DNA from: Olsenella sp. An293
Lineage (GTDB): Bacteria > Actinomycetota > Coriobacteriia > Coriobacteriales > Atopobiaceae
DNA length: 64,000 nucleotides
Assembly: GCF_002159495.1 (NCBI RefSeq)
Contig: NZ_NFIT01000011.1
Coordinates: 1-64,000, forward strand
Direction: 5' to 3'
Shown here: positions 24,269 through 33,024 of the stretch, in pieces
How the letters are laid out: every line of letters starts with the position of its first letter
How positions within the stretch are numbered: position 1 is the stretch's first letter
Program-made: the position numbers and the translations under genes
The notes under the pieces: model-generated
The model's database searches: none
What the model was told of the DNA's origin: nothing
Seen by the model: only the letters and a program-made list of their open reading frames with translations

Positions 24269-25948
24269 ATGGCAGAGTTCGTTTACCAGCTGATCCGCGC
24301 CCGCAAGGCCGTCCACGACAAGGTCATCTTGGACGACGTCACGGTGGGCGTCTTCCCCGGCGCCAAGATCGGCGTGGTGGGCCCCAACGGCGCGGGCAAG
24401 TCCACGCTGCTCAAGGTCATGGCCGGCCTCGAGGACGTCTCCAACGGCGAGGCCATGCTGAGCCCGGGCTACACCGTGGGCATCCTCCAGCAGGAGCCCC
24501 CGCTCGACGAGGACAAGACCGTCCGCGAGAACATCGAGCTGGCCTTTGGTGACCTGCTCGCCAAGATCGAGCGCTTCAACCAGGTGAGCGCCGAGATGGC
24601 CGACCCCGACGCGGACTTCGACGCCCTCATGGCCGAGATGGGACAGCTCCAGGACGAGATCGACGCCGCCAACGGCTGGGACCTGGACTCCCAGCTCTCC
24701 CAGGCCATGGACGCGCTGCAGTGCCCGGACCCGGACGCGCCGGTCTCGATCCTCTCCGGCGGTGAGCGCCGTCGCGTGGCCCTGTGCAAGCTGCTGCTCG
24801 AGGCCCCCGACCTGCTGCTGCTTGACGAGCCGACCAACCACCTCGACGCCGAGTCGGTCCTCTGGCTCGAGCAGTTCCTGCACAAGTATCCCGGCGCCGT
24901 CATGGCCGTCACGCACGACCGCTACTTCCTCGACGACGTGGCCGAGTGGATCTGCGAGGTCGACCGCGGCCAGCTCTACCCCTACGAGGGCAACTACTCC
25001 ACCTACCTGGAGAAGAAGGCCGCGCGCCTGGAGGCCCAGAGCCAGCAGGACGCCCGCCGCGCCAAGAAGATGAAGTCCGAGCTCGAGTGGGTGCGCTCCA
25101 GCCCCAAGGCGCGCCAGGCCAAGAACCGCGCGCGTCTCGAGCGCTACGAGCAGATGGAGGCCGAGGCCCGCGCCTCCAAGCGCGTGGACTTCACCGACAT
25201 CCACATTCCCGTGGGTCCGCGCCTGGGCGCCAAGGTGCTCGAGGCGGAGCACCTCTGCAAGAGCTTCGGCGACCGCGTGCTCATCGACGACCTGAGCTTC
25301 TCCTTGCCCCGCAACGGCATCGTGGGCGTGATCGGTCCCAACGGCGTGGGCAAGTCAACCCTGTTCAAGATGATCGTGGGCCAGGAGAGCCCGACGTCGG
25401 GCGCGCTCACGGTGGGCGAGACCGTCAAGCTCTCCTATGTTGACCAGATGCGCGCGGGCATCGACGCCGAGAAGAGCCTCTGGGAGGTCGTCTCCGACGG
25501 CAACGACTACATCCGCGTGGGCGAGACCGAGATCCCGAGCCGCGCCTATGTGGCGGCATTCGGCTTCAAGGGATCCGACCAGCAGAAGCGCGCCGGCGTC
25601 CTCTCCGGCGGCGAGCGCAACCGCCTCAACCTCGCGCTCACGCTCAAGCAGGGCGGCAATTTGCTGCTGCTGGACGAGCCGACCAACGACCTCGACGTCG
25701 AGACGCTGGAGAGCCTGGAGGAGGCGCTCGAGGAGTTCCCCGGCTGCTCCGTGGTGATCTCCCACGACCGCTGGTTCCTCGACCGCGTGGCCACGCACAT
25801 CCTCGCCTGGGAGGGCGACGACGAGAACCCCGGCCGCTGGCACTGGTTCGAGGGCAACTTCGAGGCCTACCAGGCCGACCGCGAGAAGCGTCTCGGTGCG
25901 GAGGCCTCCAAGCCCCACCGCCTGCACCGCAAGCTCACCCGCGACTAA
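24269..25948 (+). CDS. ettA: Energy-dependent translational throttle protein EttA (ABC-F)
   Basis: 559 aa, start ATG 24269 (MAEFVYQLIRARK); a leaderless GTG 24233 would add 12 residues. Two ABC domains: Walker A GPNGAGKST (38-46) and GPNGVGKST, signatures LSGGERRR and LSGGERNR, Walker B LLLDEPTNHLD and LLLDEPTNDLD. The inter-domain linker (KKMKSELEWVRSSPKARQAK) is the EttA tRNA-contacting arm. No membrane segment. Family role: gates ribosomes entering elongation according to ATP/ADP. Ends before a strong terminator. Confidence 0.95.
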   Translation: MAEFVYQLIRARKAVHDKVILDDVTVGVFPGAKIGVVGPNGAGKSTLLKVMAGLEDVSNGEAMLSPGYTVGILQQEPPLDEDKTVRENIELAFGDLLAKIERFNQVSAEMADPDADFDALMAEMGQLQDEIDAANGWDLDSQLSQAMDALQCPDPDAPVSILSGGERRRVALCKLLLEAPDLLLLDEPTNHLDAESVLWLEQFLHKYPGAVMAVTHDRYFLDDVAEWICEVDRGQLYPYEGNYSTYLEKKAARLEAQSQQDARRAKKMKSELEWVRSSPKARQAKNRARLERYEQMEAEARASKRVDFTDIHIPVGPRLGAKVLEAEHLCKSFGDRVLIDDLSFSLPRNGIVGVIGPNGVGKSTLFKMIVGQESPTSGALTVGETVKLSYVDQMRAGIDAEKSLWEVVSDGNDYIRVGETEIPSRAYVAAFGFKGSDQQKRAGVLSGGERNRLNLALTLKQGGNLLLLDEPTNDLDVETLESLEEALEEFPGCSVVISHDRWFLDRVATHILAWEGDDENPGRWHWFEGNFEAYQADREKRLGAEASKPHRLHRKLTRD

Positions 25949-26034
25949 GGTGTTCTTCTCGCCTTACCGCAGCTCCACCTGACAATTTCCTGAAACATTC
26001 TCGTCATAGAACGTCCACAACCAGTTAGAATTAA

Positions 26035-26061
26035 GGGGCGCCCCCGAGGCGCCCCTTTTTT
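26035..26061 (+). terminator. Rho-independent terminator of ettA
   Basis: GGGGCGCC (26035-26042), 5-nt loop, GGCGCCCC (26048-26055), then TTTTTT. A TAGAAT just upstream (26027-26032) resembles a -10, but a start there would fall inside the stem, so it is not counted as a promoter. Confidence 0.9.
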
Positions 26062-26099
26062 GACGAGCGGCGCGGCGCGCCAGGACGATAGGAGCATCC

Positions 26100-27068
26100 A
26101 TGCACACAGGAGACATCAGGACTCGCAAGGCGGTCATCATCGGCGCAGGTCGCGTGGGCAGCCACGTGGCCCTCTGCCTCATGTTCCAGCACCTCGTGAA
26201 CGAGATCGTCTTCGTGGACGTCAACGCCGACGCCGCGCGCGCCCAGGCCATCGACCTCGATGACCTCGCCTCGGGCCTCGGCGACTCCTTCACCATCCGC
26301 GTGGGCGACTACTCCGACTGCGCCGACGCCCACTTCGTGATCCTCACCGCTGGCCGCAGCCGCCGTCCGGGCGAGACGCGCCTCCAGATGCTCGACGGCA
26401 CCATCAAGGTGCTCGACGGCATCGTGGGCCCGCTCAAGGAGTCCGGCTTCCACGGCATCCTCATCAGCGTCTCCAACCCGGCCGACATCGTGGTCGAGTA
26501 CCTCTATCGCAAGCTCGGTCTGCCGCGCAACCAGGTCTTTGGCACGGGCACCTCACTCGACTCCGCGCGCCTGCGCCGCGTCCTCTCCGAGATCATCGAC
26601 GTCTCCAGCCGCCAGATCCAGGCCTTCTGCATGGGCGAGCACGGCGACTCGATGTTCATCCCCACCTCGCGCATCTCCGTCGAGGGCATCGGCCTGCGCG
26701 AGTACCTGTCCCTGCGCGACGACGTGGTCGACACCATCGACTTCGACGACGTCATGCGCCGCGTGCGCGAGTCCGGCGCCGCGATTATCTCCGGCAAGGG
26801 CTGCACCGAGTTTGGCATCGCGTCGGTGGTGGCCGCGCTCGTGACCTCGATTCTGCACAACGAGAAGCGCGTGGTGCCGCTGTCCGCCCACCTCGACGGC
26901 GAGTACGGCGAGTCCGGTATCTCGGCCGGCGTTCCGTGCGTTATCGGCAGCACCGGCGTGGACTCCGTGCTCGAGATCGACCTCTCCTACGACGAGCGTC
27001 GCGCGATGCGCAAGTCCTGCTCGATCATCCGCGACTACTGCGAGAAGGTCATGCCCGTCGAGGGCTAG
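26100..27068 (+). CDS. L-lactate/malate dehydrogenase family protein
   Basis: 322 aa; ATG after ATAGGAG. NAD-binding GAGRVGS (15-21), catalytic GEHGDSM (proton-relay His) and GTGTSLDSARLR (substrate Arg) are intact. The specificity loop reads TAGRSRRPGETR: the position that is Gln in lactate dehydrogenases is Arg (R88), the residue used by malate dehydrogenases, while the following GETR is LDH-like. Specificity for pyruvate or oxaloacetate therefore cannot be called. Flanked by terminators, so monocistronic. Confidence 0.88.
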   Translation: MHTGDIRTRKAVIIGAGRVGSHVALCLMFQHLVNEIVFVDVNADAARAQAIDLDDLASGLGDSFTIRVGDYSDCADAHFVILTAGRSRRPGETRLQMLDGTIKVLDGIVGPLKESGFHGILISVSNPADIVVEYLYRKLGLPRNQVFGTGTSLDSARLRRVLSEIIDVSSRQIQAFCMGEHGDSMFIPTSRISVEGIGLREYLSLRDDVVDTIDFDDVMRRVRESGAAIISGKGCTEFGIASVVAALVTSILHNEKRVVPLSAHLDGEYGESGISAGVPCVIGSTGVDSVLEIDLSYDERRAMRKSCSIIRDYCEKVMPVEG

Positions 27069-27090
27069 GCCTGCCGCAAGAACGGCCCTT

Positions 27091-27124
27091 GCCCGCCGCC
27101 CGCTCCGCGGACGGCGGGCTTTTT
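27091..27124 (+). terminator. Rho-independent terminator of the LDH/MDH gene
   Basis: GCCCGCCG (27091-27098) pairs with CGGCGGGC (27112-27119), followed directly by TTTTT. Confidence 0.88.
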
Positions 27125-27169
27125 CGCGCCGCGAGGGACACTGGGTGGGCTCTCTACTCGATCTGTCGC

Positions 27170-27264
27170 AAAAATAACGGGCACGAACACGTCCTCGAAG
27201 ACGCTGCGGAGAGCATTTCCCCAGTTGCCCGATTTTGCCGGGTCGGTTCGTGCCCGTTATTTTT
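27170..27264. repeat. Palindrome with 19-bp perfect arms
   Basis: AAAAATAACGGGCACGAAC (27170-27188) and its exact complement (27246-27264) frame a 57-nt loop. An outer GGCTCTC / GAGAGCC pair extends it. Transcribed on the plus strand it would end in a T-rich arm, like a second terminator, in the 308-bp gap before the ABC operon. Confidence 0.8.
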
Positions 27265-27305
27265 CTGAGTCGTCGAGAGCCGCTTACCAAATCGTCACGC
27301 CAAAC

Positions 27306-27337
27306 TTGCCGGGGGGGGGGTTCTCGCAGGTTAAAAT
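27306..27337 (+). promoter_or_regulatory. ABC operon promoter with a G10 tract in the spacer
   Basis: TTGCCG (27306-27311) and TAAAAT (27332-27337) are separated by 20 bp, which includes most of a run of ten G (27311-27320). Twenty is longer than the usual 17 bp, and homopolymer slippage would change the spacing. ATG 27377 lies 39 bp downstream of the -10. Confidence 0.5.
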
Positions 27338-27376
27338 GGCGCGCGTGACCGTTTGGCCCCCAAAGACGGGAGACCC

Positions 27377-28186
27377 ATGATCAAGATCGACCACGTGTCC
27401 AAGTCCTATGACGGCGGCGCCACAAGCGCGGTGCGCGACCTTTCCCTCGAGATAAAGTCCGGCGAGATCTTTGGCCTGCTCGGCCCCAACGGCGCCGGCA
27501 AGTCAACGCTGCTCAACATGCTCGCGGGCGTGCTCGCCCCGAGCTCCGGCACCATCGAGCTCGACGGCGTCAACGTGACGACGGACCCGCTCGCCGCCAA
27601 GCGCAACCTCTGCTACGTGAGCGACTCTCCCGACCACCTGCTGCGCCTCAAGGGCCACGAGTTCCTGCGCTTCATCGCGGACGTCTACGAGGTGCCGGAC
27701 GCCGTGCGTGGCCCGCGCATCGAGGAGCTCGCGCGCGAGTACGGCATGGAGGGCGAGCTCGACAACCAGATTCAGTCCTACTCGCACGGCATGCGACAGA
27801 AGATGATGATTATGGGCGCCCTCCTGCCCGACCCGGCCGTCTGGATCCTCGACGAGCCGATGACCGGCCTCGACCCCAAGGCGTCGTGGCTGCTCAAGCA
27901 GTCCATGCGCCGTCACGCTGACGCGGGCAAGACCGTGCTCTTCTCCACCCACGTGCTCGACGTGGCCGAGAAGGTCGTGGACCGCGTGGGCGTGATCGCC
28001 CACGGCGAGCTGCTCTTCGTGGGCACCGTCGACGAGATGCGCGAGCACTTCAAGAGCAACGGCTCGCTCGAGGAGATGTTCCTCGAGCTCACCTCCGAGG
28101 ACTCGCCGTTCGCCCAGGGCGCGGAGCCTGGCACGGACCCGGCGGGCGAGAAGGACGGCGACGCCGCGGACCAGGAGGCCAAGTGA
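27377..28186 (+). CDS. ABC transporter ATP-binding protein (exporter type)
   Basis: 269 aa; ATG 27377 preceded by GGGAGA. Walker A GPNGAGKST (~36-44), Q-loop region, signature SYSHGMRQK (an S-H-G variant of LSGGQ, common in YhaQ/EcsA-like exporters), Walker B VWILDEPMTGLD, switch His STHVLD. The C-terminal ~30 residues are an acidic tail (PAGEKDGDAADQEAK) that contains one reversed TTCTCGCC. Its stop overlaps the permease start by 1 nt, so the pair forms one exporter; the substrate is unknown. Confidence 0.9.
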   Translation: MIKIDHVSKSYDGGATSAVRDLSLEIKSGEIFGLLGPNGAGKSTLLNMLAGVLAPSSGTIELDGVNVTTDPLAAKRNLCYVSDSPDHLLRLKGHEFLRFIADVYEVPDAVRGPRIEELAREYGMEGELDNQIQSYSHGMRQKMMIMGALLPDPAVWILDEPMTGLDPKASWLLKQSMRRHADAGKTVLFSTHVLDVAEKVVDRVGVIAHGELLFVGTVDEMREHFKSNGSLEEMFLELTSEDSPFAQGAEPGTDPAGEKDGDAADQEAK

Positions 28187-29979
28187 TGGTGCGCGCGGCG
28201 GCCCAGGACTTCTCCTGGAGGCAGTTCAAGGTGATGCTGCGCGTGGTGATCAAGGGCGAGCAGCACCTCGACGACACCGGCATGGGCCTCGGGGACGACG
28301 GCGCGACGAAGCGTCGCGGCATCTGGGGCTCGCTCGGCTCCAGCGCGCGCAAGGTGGCGATGGGCTTCCTGTTTCTGCTGGTGGCGGCGATGTTCTTCAT
28401 GATGGGCTACATGCTCGGCGAGGTGGGCGTCACGCCGTATTTGGCCTTCAGCCTCTGCGTGGTCGCCCTGGTGGGCCTCACGGCGCTCACGGGCCTCTAT
28501 CAGGCCGTGAACGTTCTCTACTTTGTGCGCGACCTCGGCTACTACCTGACGCTTCCCATCTCGGCCACGACGATCATGTGGGCCAAGCTCGCCCACTTCC
28601 TCGGGATGACGATGCTCGGCGACCTCATCCTGCTGCCGGTGGCGCTGGGCTGCCTGCTCTCCGTGGGCGCGGCTCCGGGGACGTGGGTCGCCGTGACGGT
28701 GGCGTTCGTACTGGCGGCGGTGGCCGTCAACCTGGCGCTCGTGATCGTGTGCGTGCCCCTCATGCGCTTCTCGCGCCTCGCGCACGACAAGGACCTCTTC
28801 TCGCGCGTCTTTGGCGGGCTCATCATCGTGCTGGCCCTGGCCATTGGCGTGGGCAGCCAGTTCGCCTTCCAGGGCGACGGTCTGGCGTCGCTCGCGTCGG
28901 GCGCGGGCGGGCTGCTCTCCGGCGGCGTCCCCGCGGTCGTGGTGGGGGTGCTCTGCCCGCCGTCGCTGCTCGCGAGGCCGGTCGTCGAGGGCGACGTGAT
29001 CGCTGCGCTGGGCGGTCTTCTCGGCATGCTCGCGAGTGTGGCGCTCTATGCGGTGATCCTCTCGGCCGTGGCGCGCCGGTGGTACTTCGAGGGCGTCCAG
29101 GCGCTCCAGGGCGCCGGCGGCAAGCGCGGCAGGCGCGTCGAGGGCGCGGAGCTCACGCAGGCCACGCGCACGCGCGGGTCGTTCGCGGCCAACCTCAGCC
29201 GCGACTGGAAGATGATGGTGCGCGTGCCGGTGTTCTTCAACCAGTTTGTCCTGAGCTCGCTGCTCATGCCGCTCTACTTCATCGTGATCATGGTGGTGAG
29301 CGGCGCGGTGGGCGTCTCCCAGGCGACCGACGCGGGCATGGACCCGGCGGCTCTGCTCGAGATGGCTCGCTCCCTCACGGCGCTTCTCACCTTTGACAGC
29401 CCGGCACTCGCGTGGTGCGCGGTGGGCGTGCTGTTCTTTGGCCTGTTCCTCGGCTTCTCCGCCTACTCGTTCACGATGGGCGTGAGCCGCGATGGCGAGG
29501 ACTTCTTCTTCCTGCGTGGCCTGCCCATGAACTGGAGCGCGTACCTGGCGGCGAAGTTCGTCTCTCCGTTCGCGCTCTCCACGGTTCCGATGCTCGTGCT
29601 GTTTGTCGCCGCCATCGTGCTGCTCGGCGTGCCTGCGGCGGCGGGCGTCTACCTCGTGGCGTTCTACCTGGGCGCTACGGTGTCGCTCGGGCTGCTGTCG
29701 CTGGGCCTGGGCGCGCGCTTCCCGCGGCTTACCTGGGACAACGAGGCGCAGCTCGTCAAGGGCGGTGGCGCCACGCTCATGGTCTTTGCGGGGCTTCTCG
29801 TGGGCATCGTCGTGATGGCGCTCCCGGCGCTCGCGCTGCTGGCCGGAGCGCTCTGGAGCGTGCTGCCGATCCCGGCGGCGCTGGGGCTTGCGCTCGCGAT
29901 CTTCGTGGTGGAGTGCGCGGCCCTGGCGTGGTGGGTCTTCGTCCCGACCGCCGCCGCGCTCGCGCGCATCGAGCGCTAA
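28186..29979 (+). CDS. ABC exporter permease, large multi-spanning protein
   Basis: 597 aa, starting at ATG 28186 (GGAGG 7 nt upstream; a GTG at 28183 is possible). About 12-14 hydrophobic segments occur in two blocks with a central loop (~295-345: YFEGVQALQGAGGKRGRR), typical of EcsB/ABC-2-like permeases. NVLYFVRDLGYYLTLPISA and FFFLRGLPMNWSAYLAAKF are the repeated coupling-helix-like sequences (LPxxxxxxxxAK) seen in putative ABC exporter permeases. Function depends on the upstream ATPase; no substrate clue. Confidence 0.85.
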   Translation: MVRAAAQDFSWRQFKVMLRVVIKGEQHLDDTGMGLGDDGATKRRGIWGSLGSSARKVAMGFLFLLVAAMFFMMGYMLGEVGVTPYLAFSLCVVALVGLTALTGLYQAVNVLYFVRDLGYYLTLPISATTIMWAKLAHFLGMTMLGDLILLPVALGCLLSVGAAPGTWVAVTVAFVLAAVAVNLALVIVCVPLMRFSRLAHDKDLFSRVFGGLIIVLALAIGVGSQFAFQGDGLASLASGAGGLLSGGVPAVVVGVLCPPSLLARPVVEGDVIAALGGLLGMLASVALYAVILSAVARRWYFEGVQALQGAGGKRGRRVEGAELTQATRTRGSFAANLSRDWKMMVRVPVFFNQFVLSSLLMPLYFIVIMVVSGAVGVSQATDAGMDPAALLEMARSLTALLTFDSPALAWCAVGVLFFGLFLGFSAYSFTMGVSRDGEDFFFLRGLPMNWSAYLAAKFVSPFALSTVPMLVLFVAAIVLLGVPAAAGVYLVAFYLGATVSLGLLSLGLGARFPRLTWDNEAQLVKGGGATLMVFAGLLVGIVVMALPALALLAGALWSVLPIPAALGLALAIFVVECAALAWWVFVPTAAALARIER

Positions 29980-29989
29980 TGCGACAATG

Positions 29990-30022
29990 GGTTGACAATC
30001 ACGTCAGGTTAGATTGTCAACC
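29990..30022. repeat. TTGACA palindrome family, single unit
   Basis: GGTTGACAATCACGTCAGG then TTAGATTGTCAACC, 10-bp perfect arms. It is preceded by TGCGACAATGG, a flank also seen at 47912-47922. It sits 20 bp before the CPBP start codon, partly where a promoter would be expected. Confidence 0.85.
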
Positions 30023-30041
30023 TGTCGCAGGGGAGGTTCGC

Positions 30042-30989
30042 ATGAACGTCGGCATCCCGGGCGAGGACAGAGAGCCCGCCGCGCCCCGGCGCCACGGCGC
30101 GGGGCACGTGGCCAAATGGCTGCTCGCGGCTCTGGGCGCGGCGCTTGCTTATCTGGCGGCCCAGGTGGCGGCCCTCGTGGCGATTGAGCTCGCGCTGCCG
30201 GCGTGGGATGCCGATGGGCTGGTCGTTCTTGCCACCGCGGCGAGTCTCGCCCTGGCGGCGCTCTGGTGGCGCCGCCTCAGGCCAGAGGCGCGCCTGCGTC
30301 GCGAGGTCGCCTGTCCTTCTCGCCCGGAGCGCCGCGTTCTTCTCGCCGGCGTGCTGCTGGTGCTGGGGATAGCGCTGCAGGTGACGCTCTCTATCGTGCT
30401 CACGATGGTGCTGCCGCTCTTTCCCGATGTGATGGAGTTCTATCTCGAGCTCATGGAGCTCGCGGGCGTGTCGGGCCAGCTGGACCTCGTGACCTTTGTT
30501 GACCTGGCCGTGCTGGCCCCCGCCGCCGAGGAGCTCATCTGCCGCGGCGTCATCCTTGAGTTCTGCCTGCGCGCGACCTGCCCAGAGGTTGCTGCGGTCG
30601 GTCGCCTTGAGGGCGAGAAGGGCGAGGTTGCCCGCGCCGCCGTCCCGACCGCCCGCTTCTGGGCGGCCAACGTCGCTCAGGCGCTCGTCTTTGCCCTCAT
30701 GCACCTCAACATCGTCCAGGGCGCCTATGCGTTTGCCCTCGGCCTGCTGCTTGGCTGGCTCGTGAGGCGGACGGGCCGGCTGCGCTATGCCGCGCTGCTG
30801 CACATGGCGGTCAACGGCGCCTCCGTGCTCATGGACGTTTTGGACCCGCTGCTGGGAGACGTGCTCGTGCCCACGCTCGTGGTCGGCGGCGTCGTGACCG
30901 TCGCGCTGGTGTGGGCCGTCGCGCGCCTGACCGCCGAGCCGCCCGCCGACGCTGACGCCGACGCCGACACCGACACCGACACGCTATAG
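30042..30989 (+). CDS. CPBP-family intramembrane metalloprotease
   Basis: 315 aa; ATG 30042 with GGGAGG upstream. Seven or eight membrane helices. The CPBP/Abi active-site motifs are APAAEELICRGVI (EExxxR), FALMHLN (His) and LHMAVNGAS (HxxxN). An insertion EGEKGEVARAA between motifs 1 and 2 carries a TTCTCGCC octamer, and CPSRPERRVLLAG carries two more. The C-terminus ends in a GCCGAC/ACCGAC hexamer repeat (ADADADADTDTDTL). Family members cleave prenylated or membrane peptides, and some protect against bacteriocins; the adjacent exporter is compatible with that, by inference. Confidence 0.9.
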   Translation: MNVGIPGEDREPAAPRRHGAGHVAKWLLAALGAALAYLAAQVAALVAIELALPAWDADGLVVLATAASLALAALWWRRLRPEARLRREVACPSRPERRVLLAGVLLVLGIALQVTLSIVLTMVLPLFPDVMEFYLELMELAGVSGQLDLVTFVDLAVLAPAAEELICRGVILEFCLRATCPEVAAVGRLEGEKGEVARAAVPTARFWAANVAQALVFALMHLNIVQGAYAFALGLLLGWLVRRTGRLRYAALLHMAVNGASVLMDVLDPLLGDVLVPTLVVGGVVTVALVWAVARLTAEPPADADADADTDTDTL

Positions 30990-31022
30990 TGTCACCACTG
31001 TCACGCCCGAGAAAGGAACCTG

Positions 31023-32765
31023 ATGCCCGCACAAGGCCCCGACCTCAAGGACCTCTTCGAGCAGATCAAGCGCGAGGTCGGCTCCGATGCTGGCGCCGGA
31101 TCGAGCGCCTCTTTCGTGGATAGCCTCGCCAAGTGGAGCCGGCGCGCGCTCATTATCGCGGCCGTCGTGCTGGTGGTGGCGCTCGCAGCCTGCTACTGGT
31201 GGTTCCATCCCGCGCTCAACCTCGGCAGCACGCAGGTCTGGACATGGATCTGCGGCATCTGCCTCGTGGTCATCCTCGCCCTTGCCGTGGCCGCGGCGCG
31301 CAGCATCAAGCGCGCCCCGATCCTCAAGAAGCTCATGCTGCTCCCGGGTGCCGTGATTGCCGCGTTTCTCGTGGGCCTGCTGCTCTCGCAGCCCTTCGTG
31401 CCGGGCAACGCCGAGCGCTACGCGACCGTCCTGACGACCACCGACGGCGACTTCGCCTCTGACATCGAGCAGGTCGACTACGCCGACGTCCCCGTCATCG
31501 ACCGCGACTCCGCGATTCTCCTGGGCAACCGCGCCATGGGCTCCATCCCGGAGTACGTGAGCCAGTTCGAGATCGCGGACACCTACAGCCAGATCAACTA
31601 CCAGGGGCGTCCGGTGCGCGTGAGCCCGCTGGCCTACGCGGACCTCTTCAAGTGGCTCTCCAACCGCGACGCAGGCATTCCGGCGTACGTACTGGTGGAC
31701 ATGGTGACCCAGGAGGCCGAGGTCGTGCGCCTGGAGCGGCCGATCCTCTACTCCGACTCCGAGCCGCTGCTGCGCAACGTCGACCGTCACGTGCAGCTCT
31801 CCTATCCGAGCTACATGTTCGACCAGAAGTCCTTTGAGCTCGACGACGAGGGCAACCCCTGGTGGGTCTACCCGGTGCAGAGAAAGACGATCGGCCTGTT
31901 TGGCGGCACGACCATCGCGCGCGTGGTGCTCGTCGACGCCTGCACGGGCGAGACGGCCGACTACGCCGTCGAGGAGTGCCCCACGTGGGTGGACCGCGCC
32001 TACCCTGCCGACCTGCTCATCGAGCAGTACAACTGGAGCGGCGCCTACCAGGGCGGCTGGCTCAACTCGTGGCTCGGCCAGGAGGGTGTCGTGCGCACCA
32101 CGAGCGGCACCAACGGCGAGCTTGGCTACAACTACCTGGCCCAGGGCGAGGACATCTACCTCTACACGGGCGTGAGCTCCGTGACGGCGGACAACTCCAA
32201 CGTGGGCTTCATCCTGGTGAACCAGCGCACCGGAGACTCGCGCTACTATGCGCTCGCGCAGGGCGGCGCCACCGAGGACTCGGCGATGGCCTCGGCCGAG
32301 GGCCAGGTACAGCACCTGGGCTATCAGGCCACCTATCCGCTGCTGCTCAACGTGGCCGGGCAGCCCACGTACTTCATGGCGCTCAAGGACGCCGCGGGCC
32401 TGGTCAAGATGTACGCGATGATCAACGTCGAGCAGTACCAGAGCGTGGCGACCGGCTCGACGGTGGAGGAGTGCCAGGAGGCCTATCTCGGGATGCTCGC
32501 CGCCGACGGCCTGCTTTCGGATGACACGGCGGCCGACGCCTCCGCGACGCGCGAGGTCACCGGCACCGTTGCCCGCGTGGCGCAGGCCGTGATCGACGGC
32601 AACTCGCACTTCTACGTGACGCTCGAGGGCGACGCGACGATCTACGACTTTGCCCTGCCCGACCTCGTTGAGATCGTGACCTATCAGGCGGGCGACGAGA
32701 TCTCGTTCCGCTGCGTCGAGAAGGACGACGACGCAGCCACCGTCACGGTGACCGAACTTATCTGA
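31023..32765 (+). CDS. Large membrane-anchored protein of unknown function
   Basis: 580 aa, ATG after GAAAGGAA. Three N-terminal hydrophobic helices (~42-60, ~70-92, ~105-125) are followed by a ~450-residue soluble region that probably lies outside the membrane. The soluble part is rich in Tyr/Trp/Gly (YNWSGAYQGGWLNSWLGQEG, TSGTNGELGYNYLAQGEDI) with regular beta patterns and ends in a small OB-like domain (TGTVARVAQAVIDGNSHFYV). I do not recognise the family. TATAGT at 30985-30990 may be its -10 box, overlapping the end of the CPBP gene. Confidence 0.75.
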   Translation: MPAQGPDLKDLFEQIKREVGSDAGAGSSASFVDSLAKWSRRALIIAAVVLVVALAACYWWFHPALNLGSTQVWTWICGICLVVILALAVAAARSIKRAPILKKLMLLPGAVIAAFLVGLLLSQPFVPGNAERYATVLTTTDGDFASDIEQVDYADVPVIDRDSAILLGNRAMGSIPEYVSQFEIADTYSQINYQGRPVRVSPLAYADLFKWLSNRDAGIPAYVLVDMVTQEAEVVRLERPILYSDSEPLLRNVDRHVQLSYPSYMFDQKSFELDDEGNPWWVYPVQRKTIGLFGGTTIARVVLVDACTGETADYAVEECPTWVDRAYPADLLIEQYNWSGAYQGGWLNSWLGQEGVVRTTSGTNGELGYNYLAQGEDIYLYTGVSSVTADNSNVGFILVNQRTGDSRYYALAQGGATEDSAMASAEGQVQHLGYQATYPLLLNVAGQPTYFMALKDAAGLVKMYAMINVEQYQSVATGSTVEECQEAYLGMLAADGLLSDDTAADASATREVTGTVARVAQAVIDGNSHFYVTLEGDATIYDFALPDLVEIVTYQAGDEISFRCVEKDDDAATVTVTELI

Positions 32766-32782
32766 CCTCACCTACGGGCTGC

Positions 32783-32867
32783 CCCGCCCCATTGCCCCGT
32801 GCTCAGACAGCTTCGCCGCGCACAGGACGCGCGGCTGCAGAACTGCGCGCGGGACAATGGGGCGGGC
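32783..32867. repeat. Core-and-arm palindrome family, copy A
   Basis: Arms CCCGCCCCATTG (32783-32794) and its complement (32855-32866) frame a core that starts CGTGCTCAGACAG (32798) and ends GAACTGCGCGCGG (32852). The core ends match copies B and C while the arms do not. Located between convergent genes. Confidence 0.8.
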
Positions 32868-32890
32868 GCTGTCGTTGACGTTGTCGCTAG

Positions 32891-32996
32891 GGTCCGGCGG
32901 TCTTGCTCCGCGCGCAGTTTCGCATGAGCCGAAGGCCACTTAATGTGGCCTTCGTGCGAAGAGGACTGTTTGAGCACGGAGCAAGACCGCCGGGCC
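32891..32996. repeat. Core-and-arm palindrome family, copy B
   Basis: Arms 32891-32910 and 32977-32996 pair over 20 bp with one mismatch (GGTCCGGCGGTCTTGCTCCG). Read on the minus strand the core begins CGTGCTCAAACAG and ends GAAACTGCGCGCGG, as in copies A and C. A nested perfect hairpin GAAGGCCAC/GTGGCCTTC (32931-32953) sits inside, so the whole can fold as a cruciform. Confidence 0.85.
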
Positions 32997-33024
32997 CCAG
33001 GGCGGGCGCTTTGCCGCAGGTGGG

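Noticed and set aside
26027-26032. TAGAAT as promoter of the LDH/MDH gene
   Set aside because: A transcript from it would start inside the ettA terminator stem and be stopped at once.
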